Source: Sulfuritalea sp.
GTDB lineage: Bacteria > Pseudomonadota > Gammaproteobacteria > Burkholderiales > Rhodocyclaceae
Reading direction: 5' to 3'
Length of the DNA stretch: 47,804 nt
Assembly: GCA_030696505.1 (NCBI GenBank)
Contig: JAUYSD010000168.1
Span: forward strand, 1 to 47,804
A program made the translations under genes and the position numbers. The notes beneath the pieces were generated by a model. The model was not told where the DNA came from and did no database searches. It saw nothing but the letters and a program-made list of their open reading frames with translations. Below, one piece after another: positions 32,842 through 41,235 of this stretch (its first letter is position 1; each line of letters starts with the position of its first letter).

Positions 32842-33186
32842 ATGACGACTCGATCTGCGGTTTCCATTGCGGGAGCGCTGCTGTTTGCGATGGCCGGCGT
32901 TGTTCCGGTGCAGGCGCAGGTTGACGCCGAGGCCGCCAGGGCGCTGGCAAAAAGGAACGACTGCTTCAAGTGTCACGCCATCGACAAGACCAAGAAGGGT
33001 CCTGCCTACAACAGAGTGGCCGCCCGACTGAGAACCAAGCCCGACGGTGTGGAGGTGATAGTCGAGCACATCACCAGCGGACGCATGGTCCAGTTGCAAG
33101 ACGGCTCCGACGAGAAGCACCCGATCATCGACACCCGGGATCCGGACGAACTGGGCAACCTGGCACGCTGGATCCTGTCGCTGTGA
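32842..33186 (+). CDS. Small monoheme cytochrome c, paralogue
   Basis: 114 aa from ATG 32842, the same length as the cytochrome at 30290 and clearly paralogous (DCFKCHAIDKTKKGP). One heme site, and the Met region is again replaced by KHPII. A signal peptide ends near VQAQ. In-frame codons from about 32791 exist upstream but would displace the signal peptide. Together the two copies bracket the CbcL-like gene, suggesting duplication after operon formation. Convergent with the response regulator gene at 33239. Confidence 0.83.
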   Translation: MTTRSAVSIAGALLFAMAGVVPVQAQVDAEAARALAKRNDCFKCHAIDKTKKGPAYNRVAARLRTKPDGVEVIVEHITSGRMVQLQDGSDEKHPIIDTRDPDELGNLARWILSL

Positions 33187-33205
33187 TCGCTGCTGCCCGA
33201 CGTTG

Positions 33206-33223
33206 AAAGTTGGCGCTGGCGAC
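33206..33223 (-). repeat. Short dispersed motif (GCCAGCGCCAACT type), reverse copy
   Basis: Reads GTCGCCAGCGCCAACTTT on the minus strand, between convergent genes. See 9103, 23896, 41521 and 46685. Confidence 0.45.
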
Positions 33224-33238
33224 CCGCCGGCGCCGGGC

Positions 33239-33934
33239 TTACTTCCGCAGCAACTGATAGCCGGCGCCACGCACCGTCAGTATCGGCGAGCGGCCGTCGG
33301 CAAGCTTGCCGAGCTTTTTGCGCAAGTTGCTGATGTGCATGTCGAGGCTGCGCTCATAGTGCTGGATCTCGCGCCCCAGCACCGTCTTGGCAAGCTCTGC
33401 CTTGCGTACCGCGCGACCCGGACGGCGGAACAAGGCTTCCAGCACATCGAATTCAGTACTGGTCAGTGGCAATGGCTCGCCGCGCCAGATCGCGGTGCGC
33501 TGGGACGGCACGAGAGTCAGGCTTTCAATACCGCTACCGCGCATCCTCTCCGCGGCCAGGGCAAGCCGCGTGCGACGCAGGATGGAGTTCAGGCGTGCGA
33601 CCAGTTCCCGCAGGTTGCAAGACTTCGACAAGTAATCATCGGCGCCCAACTCCAGGCCGACAATGCGCTCGATGTCGTCGTTTCCGGCGCTCAGTATCAC
33701 CACCGGCAGTTCGCCCTGACGGCGAATGCGCCGCAGCACTTCGATGCCGCCCAGGCGCGGCAGCCGGTCATCGACAATGGCCAAGTCATAGATGCCCTGC
33801 GAGACCTGTAATAAGCCCGTTTCGCCGTCGTGGGCGACGGTCACACCGAACCCCTGCCCCTGAAGATAGTCGGTAAGTACCTGGCAAAGCACGGCATCGC
33901 CGCCCATCAGCAATAGTCGCGGTGCCTGTTCCAC
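33239..33934 (-). CDS. OmpR/PhoB-family response regulator, no adjacent kinase
   Basis: 231 aa from GTG 33934, with GAGGAT upstream. Receiver domain with likely phospho-acceptor D55 in LAIVDDRLPR and the conserved Lys in DDYLSKS. The winged-helix DNA-binding domain follows (LTSTEFDVLEALFRRPGR, then SLDMHISNLRKKLG). No kinase gene is beside it, so it is an orphan here. It diverges from the mtrA-like gene across a 526-bp AT-rich interval containing several TGTAA boxes, its probable targets. Confidence 0.9.
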   Translation of the reverse strand: MEQAPRLLLMGGDAVLCQVLTDYLQGQGFGVTVAHDGETGLLQVSQGIYDLAIVDDRLPRLGGIEVLRRIRRQGELPVVILSAGNDDIERIVGLELGADDYLSKSCNLRELVARLNSILRRTRLALAAERMRGSGIESLTLVPSQRTAIWRGEPLPLTSTEFDVLEALFRRPGRAVRKAELAKTVLGREIQHYERSLDMHISNLRKKLGKLADGRSPILTVRGAGYQLLRK

Positions 33935-33949
33935 TCAATCATCCTCAAG

Positions 33950-33986
33950 TTGGTCTGGCGCGGCCGGCATCGCCGGCGCCAGACCA
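33950..33986. other. Strong hairpin in the leader of the response regulator gene
   Basis: Arms TTGGTCTGGCGC and GCGCCAGACCAA enclose a further GC stem. On the minus strand it ends just before the GAGG ribosome site of the regulator. It may control translation or stability, or be a protein site; there is no T-tract. Confidence 0.55.
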
Positions 33987-34031
33987 AAACTGGCATGGCG
34001 GACAATGAGTGCGGCGCGGCGCAATGTTGTA

Positions 34032-34314
34032 TTGTAACAATTTTCAAAAACTTACATTTTCCGGCATGGGCAAAGGCAGAGTGTTTTCGTTGGTTTCTCA
34101 ACCGTGGGACTTTTCCCGATGGGGATTCTTACGATTGGGAATGTTATGTAAATAATGTAACGTATTCAATAGTATAAATACACATAATGATTTAATGGGA
34201 TTTCGCATTGGAGCATCAAAAAATACCAGAGACGAGTGTGCCAGAAACAATTTCACACTGCCGGCCCACAAAAAATACGGATCGAAATGTAAGCATATGT
34301 AAGTGATAGTTACA
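34032..34314. promoter_or_regulatory. AT-rich intergenic region with TGTAA boxes (probable OmpR-type regulator sites)
   Basis: TGTAA-type elements occur at 34032-34040 (TTGTAACAA), 34051-34057 (reverse), 34146-34151 and 34155-34160 (ATGTAA pair, 9 bp apart), 34287-34293 and 34297-34303 (ATGTAAG pair, 10 bp apart), and 34310-34314 (reverse). Direct repeats with about 10-bp phasing suit OmpR-family regulators. The last pair is framed by the inverted repeat ATACGGATC/GATCCGTAT (34275-34283, 34334-34342). TATAAA near 34173 is a -10 candidate. The 526-bp interval 33935-34460 holds no convincing gene. Confidence 0.5.
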
Positions 34315-34460
34315 AAGCCGCTTCCGGGGGCTTGATCCGTATCAGGCCGTCAAGCATCCTCTCGCGCTGATTGGGGTTGCGCGCAGCAATGGGCAGCGGG
34401 AATTCGAGGCAATGACTCCCGCTACGGCGCTCCAGACGCGATGGCATAAAGGGAACTCAC

Positions 34461-35459
34461 ATGCAATTAGCTCGACACGTACTCGCTTTTTGTGCCGTCA
34501 TCGGCACTTTGGCGGCCGCCACGCCACTGCTGGCGGCGGATGCGGCGAAGCCGGCTTCGAAGGCCAATTTGGCGGCAGATCCGAACGCCAAGGACCTGAT
34601 CCTCAAAGGCGACGCCAAATGCACCGGCTGCCACGACGAGGCCGACGAGCCCACGGGCGCCGGCACCATGCTGGAACTGAATCCCGGCGTCCTCGCGATT
34701 GGCAAGACTAGGCACGGCGTTACCGCGGACAAACGCACGCCAACCTGCGTCGACTGCCACGGCGAGAGCCTTGATCACCGCACCCACAAGGGCAGCGACA
34801 AGCCGCCGAAGGTCGATCGCAGCTTCCGTCCGAAAACGACGACACCGGCCGACGTGCGGGATGCGGCCTGCATGAGCTGTCACAAAGGCGGCAATCGGAT
34901 GAACTGGCCAGGCAGTCAGCATGCAAACGGCGATGTTTCCTGCAACGCCTGCCACAAGGTGCACAGCAAGAAGGATCTGGTGCGCGACAAGTATGCCCAG
35001 GCAGAGGTCTGCTATACCTGCCACAAGGATCAGCGCGTCGAGATGCGCAAACCTTCCCATCACCCAGTCAACGAGGGCAAGGTAGTCTGCTCGGCCTGTC
35101 ATAACCTGCACGGCTCCACTGGACCAAAGCTGCTGATCAAGAACACGCTGAACGAAACCTGTTACAGCTGCCATATGGAGAAGCGCGGCCCCTTCCTCTG
35201 GGAGCATCCGCCGGCCGCCGACAACTGCGCCAATTGCCACGTGCCGCATGGTTCAAACAACACGGCTTTGTTGAAAACGCGGCAGCCCTATCTGTGCGAG
35301 CAGTGCCATGACTACACCAACCATCCGGGCAACGTCTATAGCGGTTCCGGCTTGCCGCCCAATGGCGCGGCTCAGCAGATGGTGCTGCGGGCGTGTGCCA
35401 ACTGTCATACGCAGGTCCACGGGTCGAATCACCCGTCCGGCCCGCGCTTCACACGCTGA
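34461..35459 (+). CDS. MtrA/DmsE-like periplasmic decaheme cytochrome c
   Basis: 332 aa, close to the 333 aa of Shewanella MtrA. A signal peptide (residues 1-26) is followed by ten CxxCH sites (CTGCH, CVDCH, CMSCH, CNACH, CYTCH, CSACH, CYSCH, CANCH, CEQCH, CANCH). MtrA-type proteins form a heme wire inside an outer-membrane porin and carry electrons between periplasm and cell surface. The next gene encodes that porin type, 17 bp away. GGGAAC precedes the ATG. No extracellular cytochrome (MtrC/OmcA-like) is encoded in the window. The gene symbol is withheld because the DmsE/PioA branches look alike. Confidence 0.9.
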   Translation: MQLARHVLAFCAVIGTLAAATPLLAADAAKPASKANLAADPNAKDLILKGDAKCTGCHDEADEPTGAGTMLELNPGVLAIGKTRHGVTADKRTPTCVDCHGESLDHRTHKGSDKPPKVDRSFRPKTTTPADVRDAACMSCHKGGNRMNWPGSQHANGDVSCNACHKVHSKKDLVRDKYAQAEVCYTCHKDQRVEMRKPSHHPVNEGKVVCSACHNLHGSTGPKLLIKNTLNETCYSCHMEKRGPFLWEHPPAADNCANCHVPHGSNNTALLKTRQPYLCEQCHDYTNHPGNVYSGSGLPPNGAAQQMVLRACANCHTQVHGSNHPSGPRFTR

Positions 35460-35476
35460 TTGCAAGGGAGAATGGC

Positions 35477-37717
35477 ATGAAAACAAGACTTAATCGGCAC
35501 CCGGTACGCAAGATTCTGGCGGTCTCGATCTCCGCCATCGGGCTCATGGCCGCGGCACCCAATCTGATGGCGCAAACCGACGGCCCCAGCGAGGAAGTTC
35601 TCAACCTGATCCGGCCCGATAGCGAAATCAGCTTCGGCGTGCTCGACGTGTCGAAAAGCAGCTACAAGTTCGGCGATTACACGGGCATGCACAAGAAGGG
35701 GGCGCACCTGAACGGCGACGTCCGGGTAAACATGCGCGGCGAAGGCAATGCGAATTATCTCGAAATTGACGCCACCAATCTCGGCCTCGACTCACGCAAC
35801 TTCAAAATCAAGGGCGGCGAGCAGGGCAACTACGGGCTGAGCCTGGAATACGACGAAATCAGCAAGCTCTGGTATGACAGCTATCAGACGCCCTACGTCA
35901 ATCCGGGCTCGACCCGGCTCGACCTGCCGGCTGGCTGGGTTGCCAGTGCCACTACGCCGGGAATGACGCAGCTTACCGGCAACATGAAGTCGTTCAACAT
36001 TGAAACCCAGCGCAAGTCCGTCGCGCTCGGTCTGACCAAACTGCTTGGCGGGGACTGGGATGTCGCCGTCGATTTCAAGCACGAGACCAAGCAAGGCAAT
36101 CGTCTGCTCGGCGCCGTTTTCGGCAATAGCGGCGGTAACCCGCGCGCCGCGGTGCTTCCGGAACCGGTCGATTACGTCACGCGCCAGTTCAATCTCAGTG
36201 CCCGCTACACCACGGACAAGCTTCAATTTCAGGCGGGATATTCCGCTTCGCTGTTCGACAACAAGAAGCCGTTCTTGCAGTTCCAGAATGCTTACACGAC
36301 CATCGCGGGCTGGACAGCCGGCACAGGCTTTCCGGCCTACGGCCAGATCGGCCTGCCGCCGGACAACCAGGCGCACCAGCTCAGCGCTTCGCTGGGCTAT
36401 CAGCTTTCCAAGGCGACCCGGCTGGCCGGCACGTTCAGCTATTCCCGCCTGACCCAGAACGATTCCTTCCTGCCGTACACCTCGAACCCGGTGCTTGTCA
36501 TTACCAATCCGATGCCGCGCTCCTCGCTCGAGGGCAAGGTGAATAACACCCACCTGGACATGAAACTGACGTCGAAACTGAGCAGCGACTGGAACCTGGT
36601 GGCCGCCTACCGTTACGACGACAAGGCCAACAAGACGCCGCAGTCGCTCTATGACTACATCGGCGGCGATTCAACCAATCAGAACGTGGTGGCCAATTCA
36701 GACCGCTGGCGGACCAACCTGCCAGGCAGCAGCACCAAGCAACTGATTGAAGTCGAAGCGATCTACAGACTGTCTGCGCATACCAAGCTGAAATTCGGCG
36801 GGGAATATGAGTGGGCCAAGAAAACCTTCGAAGCCGTAAGCAACGAAAAGGAGCACACGCTCAAGGCCGAAGTGCATCATCATTTCAGCGACACGACCGC
36901 CGGCGGCCTGAGCTACGCTTGGTCCGACCGCCAGACATCGGACTACCTCTTTGCGGCGCCTTTTGCCGCGTCGTTTGCCCCGGCCTATGTCGCCGCTCAA
37001 AGCTGGGACAACAACCCGTTCCAAAAAAAGTTCTTCATGGCGCCGCGCACGCGCGACAAGATCCATGCCTTCGTGAACTTCGAGCCGATGGAAAAAGTCG
37101 ACGTGCACCTCGGCTTCGACTTCAAGGATGACAATTACACCAAGTCCTACTACGGGCTTCAGGATGCAAGGGGCTACGGTGCAAATGTCGATGTCAATAT
37201 CGCGGCGACGGATGCACTGACCGCCCATGTCTATGCAGCGGCGGATCGGTACACAAACTTCGAGCGGTCGAACCGCCTGGCTGCCGGTTGCGGCGGTGGC
37301 AAAGCCAATCCGACGGCTCCGGGTTGCGACTGGACCGCCAACCTGTCCGATCACAACTACCTGACCGGACTGGGTTTGCGCTATCGTCCCGGCGAGAAGT
37401 ATGAGATCGGTGCCGATTACACTTACTCGAAATCGATCGGCAAGACCGACATGTGGGCGGCGGCGGGAACGACAGGGCTGTTGCCCTTGCCGGAAAACAC
37501 CAATACGCTCAATCGCATCGACCTGTTTGGCCGATATGCCTTGCAGAAAAACCTGAGCCTCAACGTGAAATACATCTATGAGCGTTTCCAGGCCACCGAC
37601 TGGGCATTGGAAGGGCTGACACCGGCCTCGATGGCCAACGTGATCGGCACCAATCAGGTCGCGCCGAACTACAGCGTGCACGCTCTGGGAGTATCCTTGA
37701 GCTACCAGTTCAAATAG
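35477..37717 (+). CDS. MtrB/PioB-family outer-membrane beta-barrel porin
   Basis: 746 aa from ATG 35477 (GGGAG upstream). An earlier in-frame start at 35393 lies inside the decaheme gene and is rejected. A signal peptide ends near MAQ (about residue 32). The remainder is a long series of alternating amphipathic strands with aromatic ends, finishing SLSYQFK, as in decaheme-associated barrels. MtrB of Shewanella carries an N-terminal CxxC; none is seen here. It forms the sheath for the decaheme cytochrome. A double hairpin including an intrinsic terminator follows, so the operon ends here. Confidence 0.87.
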   Translation: MKTRLNRHPVRKILAVSISAIGLMAAAPNLMAQTDGPSEEVLNLIRPDSEISFGVLDVSKSSYKFGDYTGMHKKGAHLNGDVRVNMRGEGNANYLEIDATNLGLDSRNFKIKGGEQGNYGLSLEYDEISKLWYDSYQTPYVNPGSTRLDLPAGWVASATTPGMTQLTGNMKSFNIETQRKSVALGLTKLLGGDWDVAVDFKHETKQGNRLLGAVFGNSGGNPRAAVLPEPVDYVTRQFNLSARYTTDKLQFQAGYSASLFDNKKPFLQFQNAYTTIAGWTAGTGFPAYGQIGLPPDNQAHQLSASLGYQLSKATRLAGTFSYSRLTQNDSFLPYTSNPVLVITNPMPRSSLEGKVNNTHLDMKLTSKLSSDWNLVAAYRYDDKANKTPQSLYDYIGGDSTNQNVVANSDRWRTNLPGSSTKQLIEVEAIYRLSAHTKLKFGGEYEWAKKTFEAVSNEKEHTLKAEVHHHFSDTTAGGLSYAWSDRQTSDYLFAAPFAASFAPAYVAAQSWDNNPFQKKFFMAPRTRDKIHAFVNFEPMEKVDVHLGFDFKDDNYTKSYYGLQDARGYGANVDVNIAATDALTAHVYAAADRYTNFERSNRLAAGCGGGKANPTAPGCDWTANLSDHNYLTGLGLRYRPGEKYEIGADYTYSKSIGKTDMWAAAGTTGLLPLPENTNTLNRIDLFGRYALQKNLSLNVKYIYERFQATDWALEGLTPASMANVIGTNQVAPNYSVHALGVSLSYQFK

Positions 37718-37733
37718 TAGACCGCACGGCCGC

Positions 37734-37756
37734 GACCGGCAGCCGTCCTGCCGGTC
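37734..37756. other. Hairpin after the porin gene
   Basis: Perfect 9-bp stem GACCGGCAG/CTGCCGGTC with a 5-nt loop, just upstream of the intrinsic terminator. Likely a 3'-end stabiliser. Confidence 0.5.
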
Positions 37757-37768
37757 GTCAAGACAATG

Positions 37769-37800
37769 GAGGAACCCTGTTATTCGGGTTCCTCTTTTTT
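37769..37800 (+). terminator. Intrinsic terminator of the MtrAB-like operon
   Basis: Perfect 9-bp stem GAGGAACCC/GGGTTCCTC with an 8-nt loop, followed by six T. Confidence 0.9.
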
Positions 37801-37841
37801 CTGGCAGACGTCCAGAAGTTATCGTCAAAACGCTCCGATTT

Positions 37842-38030
37842 TCAGTTCGCGTCGTAGTAGTAGGCCTTGCTCGGCACTGCCGCCGCCGCATCGTCCTTCA
37901 TCGTTTCCAGCGGCCGCGGCGGCTTGTCCCACCACAGGGCGCGGCCCTTTTGCTGTTCCAGCACTTCCTCGGGATGCTTTTCCATCCACTCGCGCATGAA
38001 TTTGGTGTGTTCGGATTCGTAGAGGGCCAT
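37842..38030 (-). CDS. DUF3460 family protein
   Basis: 62 aa, small and soluble. Y-x-S-x3-T-x-FM-x-EW near the N-terminus and RALWWDKPP in the middle fit my memory of DUF3460, a short family common in betaproteobacteria and of unknown function. It ends with an aromatic tail (AYYYDAN). Located 21 bp after the spoT stop on the same strand, so possibly co-transcribed. Confidence 0.7.
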   Translation of the reverse strand: MALYESEHTKFMREWMEKHPEEVLEQQKGRALWWDKPPRPLETMKDDAAAAVPSKAYYYDAN

Positions 38031-38051
38031 GGGATTTCCTTTGTGGTTTGT

Positions 38052-40301
38052 TCAGTGTTTGCTGTTGACGTAACGCGTGATGCGCACCACTTCCGGGATG
38101 CGCCGCAGCGCGCGCAGGATGCGGGCGAGATGAATCCGGTCGGAGACTTGCAGCGTGAAGAACAGGGTGGTGGCTTCGCCGCTGTCGTCGTCCATGCTGA
38201 TATTGACGATGTTGGAATCGGTCTCGGCGATGCCGGCGGCGATCCGCGCCAAGACACCGCGCACGTTCTTGGCGACGACCCGGATGCTGGCTTCGAACAT
38301 GCCGCTGATGCCGGATTCCCATTCGACATCGACCCAGTTGCCGCGCTCGCTGCGTAACTTGGCGATGGCCGGGCAATCGTGGGTATGCACCACGAGCCCC
38401 TGACCCTTGCGGATCAGGCCGACAATCGGGTCGCCGGGAATCGGTCGGCAGCAGTTGCCGAGCTTCACCGCGACGCCGTCCGGGCCATGGATCAGGATCG
38501 CCTGATGGCTGCGGCCCTCCGCCGCGACGCCGGCGGCATCGGCTTCGACGCCTTCCGCCAGGCGCCGTGCGACGATGGCCGGCAGGCGCTTGCCAAGGCC
38601 GATGTCGGCCAGCACGGCGCGCTGCGAACGCGCTCCGGAGGCGCGCTTGAAGCGGTCCCAGGCCTGCGCCGGCAGCTTGGCCAGGGCCAGGCCGAGGTCG
38701 CGCAGGGCGTGCGACAGCAGGCGTTCGCCGAGCGCCGCGGACTCTTCATTCTGCTTGGTGTTGAGGAAGTGGCGGATCTTCGAGCGCGCCCTTGTGCTCT
38801 TGACGTAGCCGAGCCAGGCCGGATTGGGTGCGGCGTTCGGCGCGGTGATGATCTCGACGCGATCGCCGTTGCGCAACTCGGTGCGCAGCGGCATGGTCTC
38901 GAAATTGATGCGGCAGGCGACGCAGCGGTCGCCGATGTCGGTATGCACGGCGTAGGCCAGATCGACCGGCGTCGAGCCGCGCGGCAGGGCGAAAATCTTG
39001 CCCTTGGGGCTGAAGACATAGACCTCGCTGGGAAACAGATCGATTTTGACGTGTTCAAGAAATTCCGAGGAGTCGCCGCTGGCGGACTGCAGTTCGACCA
39101 GCGATTGCAGCCACTTGTGGGTCTTCTTCTGCAGTTGATCCAGCGTGGACTCGTCCTTGTACAGCCAATGCGAGGCGACGCCGGATTCGGCGACATGGTG
39201 CATGTTGGCGTCGCGGATCTGGATCTCCGCCGGCGTGCCGAAAGGCCCGATCAGGGTGGTGTGCAGCGACTGATAGCCGTTCGCCTTGGGGATGGCGATA
39301 TAGTCCTTGAACTTGCCCGGCACCGGCTGGTACAGCGCATGCAACGCGCCCAGTGCCAGGTAGCAGGTGGGCCGGTCCTTGACGATGATGCGAAAGCCGT
39401 AGATGTCCAGCACCTGCGAAAAGGAGAGGTGCTTTTCGCGCATCTTGCGATAGATGCCGTAAAGATGTTTTTCCCGGCCCATGACTTCCGCATCGATGCC
39501 GGCGGCCGGCAGGGTCTCGCGAATGGCCTCGAGGATACGGCTGACCACCTCGCGCCGGTTGCCGCGCGCGCCTTTCACGGCTTTCGCGAGCACGCGATAG
39601 CGCAGCGGGTGGGCATGGCGGAAAGCCAGTTCCTGCAACTCGCGGTAGAGCGCGTTGAGTCCCAGCCGGTTGGCGATCGGCGCATAGATGTCGAGCGTCT
39701 CGCGGGCGATCCGCCGCCGCTTTTCGGGTCGCATGGCGTCCAGCGTCTGCATGTTGTGCAGGCGATCGGCCAGCTTGATCAGGATCACGCGGACGTCGCG
39801 CGCCATGGCCAGCAGCATCTTGCGGAAATTTTCGGCCTGGGCTTCCTCGAAACTTTGATGCTCGATGCGGTCGAGCTTGGAGACGCCATCGACCAGTTCG
39901 GCGGCGACCTTGCCGAAGCGCTCGGCGATCTGTTCCTTGGTGATCGCCGTGTCTTCCATCACGTCGTGCAGCAGCGCGGCGATCAGGGCGTGGGCATCGA
40001 GATGCCAGCCCACCAGGGTTTCCGCCACCGCCAGAGGATGCGCGATGTAGGGCCCGCCGCTGATGCGCATCTGGCCGCGGTGCGCGGCGTCGGCGAAAAC
40101 GTAGGCCGCGCCGACGCGGGTGATGTCCTCAGGCTGGAGATAGGTGGCGAGTTTGCCGTTGAAGCGTTCCAGATCTTCGGCGAGATCGACCGGCGGGTGC
40201 ATGTCCGCCGATATCAGCGGCGGCTCGTCCAGCGCGCCCGGCACCACGCCGGGGTCCAGGCTGGAAACCGGCGGGGCAGCCGGGGAGGGTGGGGGTGACA
40301 T
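38052..40301 (-). CDS. spoT: Bifunctional (p)ppGpp synthetase/hydrolase (SpoT/Rel type)
   Basis: About 749 aa. HD hydrolase domain with HPLAVAETL and LLHDVMEDT; synthetase domain with YGIYRKMREKH, QVLDIYGFRIIV and NGYQSLHT; then TGS (DLFPSEVYVFSPKGKIFAL) and a C-terminal ACT domain. The intact HD motif shows a hydrolase-competent SpoT-type protein. The start is uncertain: ATG 40301 is used, GTG 40319 and ATG 40200 are alternatives, and none has a clear ribosome site. It follows rpoZ and gmk in the usual proteobacterial order. Confidence 0.92.
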   Translation of the reverse strand: MSPPPSPAAPPVSSLDPGVVPGALDEPPLISADMHPPVDLAEDLERFNGKLATYLQPEDITRVGAAYVFADAAHRGQMRISGGPYIAHPLAVAETLVGWHLDAHALIAALLHDVMEDTAITKEQIAERFGKVAAELVDGVSKLDRIEHQSFEEAQAENFRKMLLAMARDVRVILIKLADRLHNMQTLDAMRPEKRRRIARETLDIYAPIANRLGLNALYRELQELAFRHAHPLRYRVLAKAVKGARGNRREVVSRILEAIRETLPAAGIDAEVMGREKHLYGIYRKMREKHLSFSQVLDIYGFRIIVKDRPTCYLALGALHALYQPVPGKFKDYIAIPKANGYQSLHTTLIGPFGTPAEIQIRDANMHHVAESGVASHWLYKDESTLDQLQKKTHKWLQSLVELQSASGDSSEFLEHVKIDLFPSEVYVFSPKGKIFALPRGSTPVDLAYAVHTDIGDRCVACRINFETMPLRTELRNGDRVEIITAPNAAPNPAWLGYVKSTRARSKIRHFLNTKQNEESAALGERLLSHALRDLGLALAKLPAQAWDRFKRASGARSQRAVLADIGLGKRLPAIVARRLAEGVEADAAGVAAEGRSHQAILIHGPDGVAVKLGNCCRPIPGDPIVGLIRKGQGLVVHTHDCPAIAKLRSERGNWVDVEWESGISGMFEASIRVVAKNVRGVLARIAAGIAETDSNIVNISMDDDSGEATTLFFTLQVSDRIHLARILRALRRIPEVVRITRYVNSKH

Positions 40302-40342
40302 AAACCGTGGCGCCGGCACGTTTCACCCCGTTCGCATGATGC

Positions 40343-40549
40343 CTAGGACTGGCCGCGAGTGAGGATTTCGAGGCCGACCTTGCCGGCGGCGATTTCGCGC
40401 AAGGCAACCACGGTGGGCTTGTCGCGTCCGGGGTCGACTTGCGGCGTGCTGCCCAGCGTGAGCTGGCGGGCACGATAGGTTGCCGCCAGGGTGAGCTGAA
40501 AGCGATTGGGAATGAGCTTGATGCAATCGTCGATGGTGACACGGGCCAT
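40343..40549 (-). CDS. rpoZ: RNA polymerase omega subunit
   Basis: 68 aa, the usual small omega length for betaproteobacteria. MARVTIDDC at the start, then [15 protein letters not shown], and [11 protein letters not shown] near the end are diagnostic. Omega assists assembly of RNA polymerase beta' and is linked to ppGpp binding, which fits its place between gmk and spoT. It starts 5 bp after the gmk stop. Confidence 0.95.
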   Translation of the reverse strand: MARVTIDDCIKLIPNRFQLTLAATYRARQLTLGSTPQVDPGRDKPTVVALREIAAGKVGLEILTRGQS

Positions 40550-40554
40550 GGTGT

Positions 40555-41172
40555 TCAGTCCTGATCTAGAAAACGGAAAACAGCGGGATGGCGTGCGCGC
40601 TGACGCGCGAAACGCAGACGCGAAGCACACACGGCGGCTTTGAGCTCGCCGAGCGCCACATCCAAGTCATTGTTGATTATAACAAAATCGAACTCGCCTA
40701 CGTGACGCATTTCGCCCAGTGCGCCGGCCACGCGGCGCGCGATGACATCTTCGCTATCGGCGCCGCGCCGGCGCAGCCTGTGCTCCAGTTCGGCGATCGA
40801 CGGCGGCAGGATGAATATGCTGACGGCTTCGGGAAACTGCCGGCGCATCTGCTGTGCCCCCTGCCAGTCGATCTCCAGCACCATGTCGCAACCTTCCTCC
40901 ATGCGCTGGTCGAGCCATATGCGCGAAGTGCCGTAGAAGTTGTCATGCACTTCCGCCCATTCGGCGAACTCGCCGCGCTCGCGCATGCCCAGAAAGCGCT
41001 GCACGTCGATGAAATGATATTCGCGACCGTCCTCTTCGCCCGGGCGCGGTGCGCGGGTGGTGAAGGAAACAGAGTGCTTCACCTGCGGGTCCTCGGCCAG
41101 CAGGCGGCCCACCAGCGTGGTCTTGCCGGCGCCGGAAGGCGCCGCGACGATAAACAGGGTTCCGGAGATCAT
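40555..41172 (-). CDS. gmk: Guanylate kinase
   Basis: 205 aa. Phosphorylates GMP to GDP. P-loop [10 protein letters not shown] (residues 10-19), guanine-site region [11 protein letters not shown] and GREYHFI, and [11 protein letters not shown] all match the family. First gene of the gmk-rpoZ-spoT block. A TATACT -10-like element lies at 41222-41227 on the minus strand, upstream of its start and shared with the divergent DUF2946 gene region. Confidence 0.95.
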   Translation of the reverse strand: MISGTLFIVAAPSGAGKTTLVGRLLAEDPQVKHSVSFTTRAPRPGEEDGREYHFIDVQRFLGMRERGEFAEWAEVHDNFYGTSRIWLDQRMEEGCDMVLEIDWQGAQQMRRQFPEAVSIFILPPSIAELEHRLRRRGADSEDVIARRVAGALGEMRHVGEFDFVIINNDLDVALGELKAAVCASRLRFARQRARHPAVFRFLDQD

Positions 41173-41235
41173 GGTCGGCTGCGTTGAGTTGGGTCAATGT
41201 TTTGCGGCGAAAGACCATATTAGTATACGCGGACC

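Noticed and set aside
38379-40298. A 639-codon open frame on the plus strand
   Set aside because: It is antisense to spoT, which has all expected domains.
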